A stretch of DNA of 5,016 nt, taken from Burkholderiales bacterium (GTDB taxonomy: Bacteria > Pseudomonadota > Gammaproteobacteria > Burkholderiales > Burkholderiaceae_C). The stretch is from contig CANGHQ010000174.1 of NCBI GenBank assembly GCA_947453585.1, positions 1 to 5,016 of the forward strand. The letters are read 5' to 3'. How positions within the stretch are numbered: position 1 is the stretch's first letter; each line of letters starts with the position of its first letter. Below the pieces are notes generated by a model. It had not been told where the DNA came from and did not search any database. It saw only the letters and a list, made by a program, of their open reading frames with translations. The position numbers and the translations under genes are program-made. This document shows positions 1 to 3,298 of this stretch, piece by piece.

Positions 1-61
1 ATTGAAGTGGGCGCAGATGTACCCGGCGCTGCGTGCTGCGCCTGGGCTTGGAGCAACATAA
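1..61 (+). CDS. Possible C-terminal end of an upstream gene (partial)
   Basis: Reading from base 2, the frame runs 19 codons (LKWAQMYPALRAAPGLGAT) to a TAA at 59-61. The composition looks like ordinary protein, and the TAA falls at the left edge of a 10-bp inverted repeat, which is where a gene end would be expected. I do not recognise the family; the stretch is too short to assign. The other rightward frames are less convincing as a gene end: one stops at bases 3-5, and the other is the open frame running into the stress protein gene. This is a guess from position and composition; sequence to the left of the window would settle it. Confidence 0.35.
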   Translation, partial: LKWAQMYPALRAAPGLGAT

Positions 62-111
62 ATGGGCAGCGCTGGCGCACCCATTTATGCGCTGGCGCAC
101 GGTGTTTTTTT
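57..111 (+). terminator. Candidate terminator: 10-bp inverted repeat with a downstream T-run
   Basis: CATAAATGGG (57-66) and CCCATTTATG (80-89) are perfect reverse complements around a 13-base loop. Seven T residues follow at 105-111. The inverted repeat begins at the stop codon of the putative upstream gene, as a terminator would. It is not canonical, because 15 bases lie between the stem and the T-run and the stem is AT-rich on its outer side. A short TGCG/CGCA hairpin (88-99) sits closer to the T-run but is weak and excludes the main stem's last bases. It could instead be a protein-binding dyad for the promoter of the stress protein gene. Confidence 0.35.
69..100. repeat. Pair of 12-bp direct repeats, 20-bp period
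   Basis: GCGCTGGCGCAC occurs at 69-80 and again at 89-100, so the two copies start exactly 20 bp apart, close to two helical turns. The first copy fills the loop and the first base of the right arm of the 57-89 inverted repeat; the second lies just outside it. The match ends abruptly on both sides (81 is C, 101 is G). This could be a tandem operator, or a short duplication created by replication slippage. No known regulator consensus was recognised. Confidence 0.6.
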
Positions 112-182
112 GTCTGGGCGCCAACAATTGATTTACCCGCGCTTACCGGCCAGCGGCGGGTGCTTTTCGCCATCGGCCGCTC
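112..182 (+). other. Leader region upstream of the universal stress protein gene
   Basis: This non-coding stretch lies between the T-run and the ribosome binding site. It holds a GGCGCC palindrome (117-122) and an AT-richer patch containing TTGATT (128-133). That patch looks like a -35 element or half of an FNR-type site, but no -10 hexamer or second half-site sits at the right distance. The promoter of the stress protein gene must lie here or in the repeat region to the left, but I cannot place it. Confidence 0.3.
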
Positions 183-188
183 AAGGTG
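183..188 (+). promoter_or_regulatory. Ribosome binding site of the universal stress protein gene
   Basis: AAGGTG lies 7 bases before the ATG at 196. It decides the start: the frame is open far upstream (to a GTG at 7), but only the ATG at 196 has this spacing and begins the family's conserved N-terminus. Confidence 0.7.
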
Positions 189-195
189 TTTGACC

Positions 196-723
196 ATGTT
201 CCAAAAAATTCTCGTCCCCTTAGACGGCAGCCCGACCTCAGACCACGGCTTGCGCGTGGCTCTTGCGCTGGCCAACGACCAGAAGGAAAAAGCCCGGCTG
301 ATCCTGCTGCACGTGGTGGACGACTTCTCGATGCTGGTGGAGATGTCGGCCGTGGCCAACTACCACGAGATGCTCGAAGGCCTGCGCCGCTACGGGCATG
401 AATTGCTCATACAGGCGAAAAATACCGCCCACGCCTTGGGTATGGAGGCCGAGGTTGTGTCGCGCGAAGTGACCCAGCAAAGCATTGCCGATGTGATTCT
501 GGAAGAAGCACGCTCCACGGCCTGCGACCTGATCGTGATGGGCACGCACGGTCGGCGCGGCGTGCGCCGCCTCACCATGGGCAGCGACGCCGAACAGGTG
601 GTGCGCAGCAGCCCGGTGCCGGTGATGCTGGTACGCCACGACGACGCCAAGTCCGCCAGTTTTTTGTCCAAACTCCAGACCGAAGCCGGTGCTTATGCCA
701 AGTCCAGCATTCCTATTCAATAG
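196..723 (+). CDS. Universal stress protein (UspA family, ATP-binding type)
   Basis: The 175-residue product is a cytoplasmic single-domain Usp protein, slightly longer than the usual 140-160. Residues 1-11 (MFQKILVPLDG) are the classic first beta strand with the conserved Asp10. LILLHVVD (35-42) is the second strand, and DLIVMGTHGR (111-120) leads into the nucleotide-binding loop. That loop fits the G-2X-G-9X-G-S/T signature of ATP-binding members: Gly116, Gly119, Gly129, Ser130. VPVMLVR (141-147) is the terminal strand. About 25 extra residues follow it with no recognised domain. Family members usually act as dimers and promote survival during starvation or other stress; the exact role of this paralogue cannot be read from sequence. 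Its last 29 bases overlap the next gene, suggesting coupled translation. Confidence 0.93.
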   Translation: MFQKILVPLDGSPTSDHGLRVALALANDQKEKARLILLHVVDDFSMLVEMSAVANYHEMLEGLRRYGHELLIQAKNTAHALGMEAEVVSREVTQQSIADVILEEARSTACDLIVMGTHGRRGVRRLTMGSDAEQVVRSSPVPVMLVRHDDAKSASFLSKLQTEAGAYAKSSIPIQ

Positions 724-973
724 TCCGCCAGACGCCGCGCCGATCTTGGAGCGGCCCGACGGTTACTACTGGCAGTCGCCCGCCCTGGCCGAGGTCGGGC
801 CCTTTGAAACCTACGAGCTGGCCTGCGCCAACCGTGACGCGGTGGGCGACGAGGTCAATGGCCGCAGCGAGACGCTGCAAGCCGAGCGCGACATCGGCAT
901 CAACGACTGGCTCGACGCCGAAACCGGCGAACCCGCCGAGGGACAGTCGCCCCCGCATCTGGAAGAGGAATAG
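695..973 (+). CDS. Small acidic conserved protein of unknown function
   Basis: This 92-residue product is rich in Asp and Glu, with no signal peptide or membrane segment, so it is probably cytoplasmic. Visible blocks are RPDGYYWQ (about 20-27), GPFETYELACANRDA (35-49) and a C-terminal GINDWLDAETGEPAEG followed by SPPHLEEE. I recall similar small proteins in Comamonadaceae with no assigned function; that is memory, not a search. The ATG at 695 is preferred. A GTG two codons earlier (689) is equally possible, and a TTG at 746 would avoid the overlap with the stress protein gene, but none has a strong Shine-Dalgarno. The overlap with the preceding gene suggests translational coupling. It ends only 24 bp from the end of the convergent toxin gene, with no terminator between. 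Confidence 0.75.
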   Translation: MPSPAFLFNSPPDAAPILERPDGYYWQSPALAEVGPFETYELACANRDAVGDEVNGRSETLQAERDIGINDWLDAETGEPAEGQSPPHLEEE

Positions 974-982
974 GAGGAATAG
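965..982 (+). repeat. Perfect 9-bp tandem duplication over a stop codon
   Basis: GAGGAATAG is present twice back to back (965-973 and 974-982). Both copies are in the frame of the small acidic gene and read Glu-Glu-stop, giving a second in-frame stop 9 bp after the first. The junction creates AGGAGG (972-977), a full-strength Shine-Dalgarno. A GTG follows at 984 with 6-base spacing but opens only five codons (MERSL, stop at 999-1001). It is most likely a slippage duplication; the ribosome site may be accidental. Confidence 0.7.
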
Positions 983-997
983 CGTGGAGCGCTCGCT

Positions 998-1273
998 TTA
1001 AGGGTATTGCTGGCGAGAGTGCAACACGCGCAACACGTCAATCACGTCGGCGCCGACCTGGTACACCACAATGTAATTGGGGTGCACGACCAACTCGCGC
1101 GTGCCCGCTACACGTCCGGGTCGGAACAAGTAGGGCATGTGCGGGAGATTCTCTGCGCTTTGGACTACTGCCGCTTGCAGTGCCCGCGCTGCGGCTGCGT
1201 TGCGCTGCTCGATGTAATCGAGAATATCTACCAAGTCGAAGATTGCTTCCTCAGACCACCGGACGGTTTGCAC
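998..1273 (-). CDS. Type II toxin, ParE/RelE superfamily
   Basis: The 91-residue product has the usual length and pattern of the ParE/RelE fold. It starts with MQTVRWSEEA, a helical stretch containing DILDYIEQRNAAAA (15-28), then the strand region GTRELVVHPNYIVVYQV (57-73), and ends VIDVLRVLHSRQQYP (77-91). The GTRELVV...YIVVY...VLRVLHSR series is the superfamily signature. Such toxins block growth either by poisoning DNA gyrase (ParE) or by cutting mRNA on the ribosome (RelE). The 'GTRELVVHPNY' pattern leans to ParE, but Arg82, Arg87 and Tyr90 near the C-terminus keep the RelE activity possible. The start is a GTG at 1273, 23 bases inside the antitoxin gene and without a visible Shine-Dalgarno, so translation is probably coupled to the antitoxin. 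No frameshift is seen; it appears intact. Confidence 0.88.
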   Translation of the reverse strand: MQTVRWSEEAIFDLVDILDYIEQRNAAAARALQAAVVQSAENLPHMPYLFRPGRVAGTRELVVHPNYIVVYQVGADVIDVLRVLHSRQQYP

Positions 1274-1451
1274 GGTCGTTGCGACGTTCGTCGAGCAGGG
1301 CCTGCACCCGGGCCATGGCGGCGTCGTGTGGCAGGCGCGGTTTTTTGCTTTGCAGCGCTTCCTCTACCTTGGCACGAAACCATTGGCCGTGGCTCGCCTC
1401 AAGTTCTTCGGTTTCGAACTCGGACACGATGGGGGAGCGCACGGCATTCAT
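1251..1451 (-). CDS. Antitoxin, RelB/'stability determinant' type, partner of the ParE/RelE toxin
   Basis: The 66-residue, strongly charged product begins MNAVRSPIVSEFETEELEAS, followed by HGQWFRAKVEEALQ (21-34) and PHDAAMARVQALLDER (41-56). The 'SEFETEE..AS...WFRAKV..AL......PHD..MA....L' arrangement matches my memory of proteins annotated as RelB-family or stability-determinant antitoxins, which bind and neutralise a ParE/RelE partner and often repress their own operon. The gene precedes and overlaps the toxin by 23 bp, the usual antitoxin-first order. The ATG at 1451 is chosen because the conserved part starts there; reading further upstream in this frame enters bdhA out of frame. There is no Shine-Dalgarno before it. 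It starts 20 bp after the bdhA stop, so it may be read from bdhA, from its own promoter, or both. Confidence 0.83.
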   Translation of the reverse strand: MNAVRSPIVSEFETEELEASHGQWFRAKVEEALQSKKPRLPHDAAMARVQALLDERRNDRANRPVV

Positions 1452-1458
1452 GAAATAA

Positions 1459-1467
1459 AGATTAGCA
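1459..1467 (-). promoter_or_regulatory. Possible extended -10 promoter for the toxin-antitoxin pair
   Basis: On the minus strand the short gap between bdhA and the antitoxin reads TGCTAATCT, an extended -10 (TG-N-TAATCT), in an AT-rich island unlike its GC-rich surroundings. The hexamer ends 7 bases before the antitoxin ATG, so transcription from it would begin at or next to the start codon and give a leaderless message, which fits the absence of a Shine-Dalgarno. The -35 position at 17-bp spacing (CTGGGC) is poor, so this rests on the extended -10 alone. Confidence 0.3.
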
Positions 1468-1471
1468 CAAA

Positions 1472-2242
1472 TTACTGCGCCGCCCAGCCCCCGTCCATGT
1501 TCCAGGCCACACCGCGCACGTTGTTGCCAGCGGCTGAGCACAAGAACACGGCCAGCGCGCCGAGCTCTTCGGGCGTGGTGAATTGGAGCGAGGGTTCTTT
1601 TTCGCCCAGCAGTAGCGCGGTGGCCTCTGCGTTGCTCACGCCCAGGGCGGCGGCTTTGGCGTCTACCTGCTTTTGCACTAGGGGCGTGAGCACCCAGCCG
1701 GGGCAAATCGCGTTACAGGTCACGCCAGTGGTGGCGTTTTCTAACGCAGTGACCTTGGTCAGGCCGACCAGGCCGTGTTTGGCCGCCACATAGGCCGACT
1801 TTTCAGCCGATGCCACCAGGCCGTGGACGGATGCCACGTTCAAAATGCGACCCCAGTTGCGCGAGAGCATGCCCGGCAGCGCAAAGCGGCTGGCGTGAAA
1901 GGCGCTGCTCAGGTTGATGGCCAAGATCGCGTCCCAGCGCTCGGGCGGAAAGTTCTCGACCCGGGCCACGTGCTGGATGCCGGCGTTGTTCACCAAAATG
2001 TCTACCGCGCCAAACGTGGCCTCAGCGTGGCGCACCATGGCCTCGATTTCGGCGGGCTTGCTCATGTCGGCGCCGTGGTAGCTGACGGCTACGCCATAGG
2101 CTGCAATTTCGGCCTTGGGGCCTTCGATGTCGCCAAATCCGTTCATCACGATATTGGCGCCCTGGGCGGCCAGGGCTTTTGCCAAACCGAGGCCAATGCC
2201 GCTGGTGGAGCCGGTAACGAGGGCGGTTTTGCCTTTGAGCAT
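1472..2242 (-). CDS. bdhA: D-3-hydroxybutyrate dehydrogenase (EC 1.1.1.30), SDR family
   Basis: This 256-residue cytoplasmic short-chain dehydrogenase oxidises D-3-hydroxybutyrate to acetoacetate with NAD+, the step after polyhydroxybutyrate breakdown. The Rossmann motif TGSTSGIG is at 10-17 and NNAG at 85-88. The SDR catalytic set is Asn110, Ser138, Tyr151 and Lys155 (YVAAK). Substrate residues known from the Pseudomonas fragi enzyme are all present with a constant shift of four: Gln90, His140, Lys148, Trp183, Gln192 and Trp253. This separates it from acetoacetyl-CoA reductases such as PhaB and from FabG. The ATG at 2242 is chosen for its Shine-Dalgarno and family length; a GTG at 2305 would add 21 unconserved residues. 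It is transcribed away from the hydrolase gene, and the antitoxin gene follows after 20 bp. The alternative symbol is hbdH. Confidence 0.95.
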   Translation of the reverse strand: MLKGKTALVTGSTSGIGLGLAKALAAQGANIVMNGFGDIEGPKAEIAAYGVAVSYHGADMSKPAEIEAMVRHAEATFGAVDILVNNAGIQHVARVENFPPERWDAILAINLSSAFHASRFALPGMLSRNWGRILNVASVHGLVASAEKSAYVAAKHGLVGLTKVTALENATTGVTCNAICPGWVLTPLVQKQVDAKAAALGVSNAEATALLLGEKEPSLQFTTPEELGALAVFLCSAAGNNVRGVAWNMDGGWAAQ

Positions 2243-2249
2243 GGGAGTG

Positions 2250-2255
2250 TTCCTT
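2250..2255 (-). promoter_or_regulatory. Ribosome binding site of bdhA
   Basis: The minus strand reads AAGGAA, with 7 bases before the ATG at 2242. It supports this start over the upstream in-frame GTG. Confidence 0.7.
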
Positions 2256-2287
2256 GTGTCTAGACGGGGCCAGGCCCCTGGGGTTTC

Positions 2288-2303
2288 GCATCCATTAGGA
2301 TGC
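2288..2303. repeat. Perfect 6-bp inverted repeat, possible operator
   Basis: GCATCC (2288-2293) and GGATGC (2298-2303) flank ATTA. The dyad lies beside the AT-rich promoter candidates for both divergent genes, a natural place for an operator. I do not recognise the consensus of a named regulator. Confidence 0.5.
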
Positions 2304-2358
2304 ACACATTATCAATCTGCCGCCCTGTTTGGCGCTTACGCCGATCGGCCCCATCTGC

Positions 2359-3276
2359 ATGTCCACGCCCACCCTGCATTTCTTGTCTTGTACCGCCCCC
2401 GAGCCGCACCGCATGGCCTATTGGCAGTGGGGCGACGCTGAAGCCGCCCACACGGTGCTGTGCGTGCACGGCCTGACCCGCCAGGGGCGCGACTTTGACG
2501 TGCTGGCGCAAACCCTGGTCGAACGCGCCGGTGGTGCGCTGCGCGTGGTCTGCCCCGACGTGGTGGGGCGTGGCAAAAGCGACTGGCTGGCCGACCCCAT
2601 GGGCTACCAAATTCCGCATTACGTGGGTGACCTGCTGGCGCTGCTGGCCGAGCTCAAGCCCCAAACCCTGGACTGGGTGGGCACCAGCATGGGCGGCCTG
2701 ATCGGCATGGTGGCCTGCAGCCTGGCGCCCGGCGTGGGCGCCCCGGTGCGCCGCCTGGTGCTCAACGACGTGGGCCCCACCATTGAATGGTCGGCCTTGC
2801 AGCGCATTGGCCAGTACCTGGGCAAGAGCGGGCATTTCGCGTCTGAACAAGAGGCGGCTGACGCCATGTGGGCGATTGCCAGCAGCTTTGGCCCGCACAC
2901 GCCAGCGCAGTGGCTGGCCTTGTCCCGGCCCATGCTCAAACGCGTCAGCAACGCAGTACAAGGCGCCTTGCAAGAGGCGGTCTACGCCCTGCATTACGAC
3001 CCGGCCATTGCTTTGCCCTTTGGCCAGATGACGCCTGAGGGCGCAGCCCAGGGCGAGGCGCTGATGTGGCAGGCCTATGACGCCATTACCGCCCAGACCT
3101 TGCTGGTGCGGGGCGCCGACTCGGATTTGCTGTCAAGCGCCACCGCCTTGCAAATGACGCAGCGCGGCCCCAAGGCGCGGCTGGTCGAGTTTGCCGGGGT
3201 GGGCCACGCGCCCACGCTGGTGGCCCGCGACCAGACCGATGCGCTGGTGGACTTTTTGTTTGCCCCCGGGCCCTGA
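2359..3276 (+). CDS. Alpha/beta-hydrolase-fold protein
   Basis: The 305-residue protein has the full alpha/beta hydrolase layout and no signal peptide, so it is probably a soluble cytoplasmic esterase-like or C-C hydrolase-like enzyme. After LCVHGLTRQGRDFD (34-47, His-Gly oxyanion loop) come CPDVVGRGKSDW (65-76) and the nucleophile elbow GTSMGG (108-113, Ser110). A helical cap domain covers roughly 140-235. The acid is probably Asp256 in GADSDLL (252-258), and the catalytic His is His283 in GVGHAP. The substrate cannot be told from sequence. The ATG at 2359 is chosen because the LHFLSC..PEPHRMAYWQWGD start looks family-like; a TTG at 2329 would add ten residues with no Shine-Dalgarno, and an internal ATG at 2413 would cut the first strand. 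relA follows 22 bp after its stop, so the two are probably co-transcribed. Its divergent neighbour makes 3-hydroxybutyrate a possible link, which is only inference. Confidence 0.9.
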   Translation: MSTPTLHFLSCTAPEPHRMAYWQWGDAEAAHTVLCVHGLTRQGRDFDVLAQTLVERAGGALRVVCPDVVGRGKSDWLADPMGYQIPHYVGDLLALLAELKPQTLDWVGTSMGGLIGMVACSLAPGVGAPVRRLVLNDVGPTIEWSALQRIGQYLGKSGHFASEQEAADAMWAIASSFGPHTPAQWLALSRPMLKRVSNAVQGALQEAVYALHYDPAIALPFGQMTPEGAAQGEALMWQAYDAITAQTLLVRGADSDLLSSATALQMTQRGPKARLVEFAGVGHAPTLVARDQTDALVDFLFAPGP

Positions 3277-3298
3277 TACCGGAGCGCACGCGCAGCCC

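Larger units (their letters stand above)
2243..2358. promoter_or_regulatory. Divergent control region between bdhA and the hydrolase-relA pair
   Basis: This 116-bp non-coding stretch must hold the leftward promoter of bdhA and probably the rightward promoter of the hydrolase gene. Three palindromes stand in a row: GTCTAGAC (2258-2265), GGGGCC-A-GGCCCC (2266-2278) and GCATCC-ATTA-GGATGC (2288-2303). Next to the last is the only AT-rich patch, around 2304-2316. It offers a -10-like CATTAT on the plus strand (2307-2312) and GATAAT on the minus strand (2313-2308). Neither has a good -35, so promoter positions are tentative. The dyads could bind a regulator or fold in the bdhA leader RNA. Confidence 0.5.

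Noticed and set aside
128..141. FNR/ANR-type binding site before the stress protein gene
   Set aside because: Only the TTGAT half is present; the second half ATCAA is missing at the required spacing.
7..195. In-frame upstream extension of the universal stress protein from a GTG at 7
   Set aside because: The extension would add 63 Cys/Trp/Arg-rich residues with no family match and would run through the inverted repeat; the ATG at 196 has a Shine-Dalgarno and begins the conserved strand.
987..994. GAGCGCTC palindrome as a bidirectional terminator between the convergent genes
   Set aside because: It has no loop and no T-run on either strand; too short to call.
2243..2305. Longer bdhA start at a GTG at 2305
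   Set aside because: The 21 extra residues are unlike the family, would cover the palindromes, and the ATG at 2242 has a well-placed AAGGAA.
2329..2358. TTG start for the hydrolase gene
   Set aside because: It is a rare start codon with no ribosome site and adds ten residues of no visible conservation; the ATG at 2359 is simpler, though not proven.
2260..2994. 244-codon open frame on the minus strand opposite the hydrolase gene
   Set aside because: It is His/Gln/Gly-rich with no recognisable domain; it is an antisense artefact of GC-rich codon use in the real gene.
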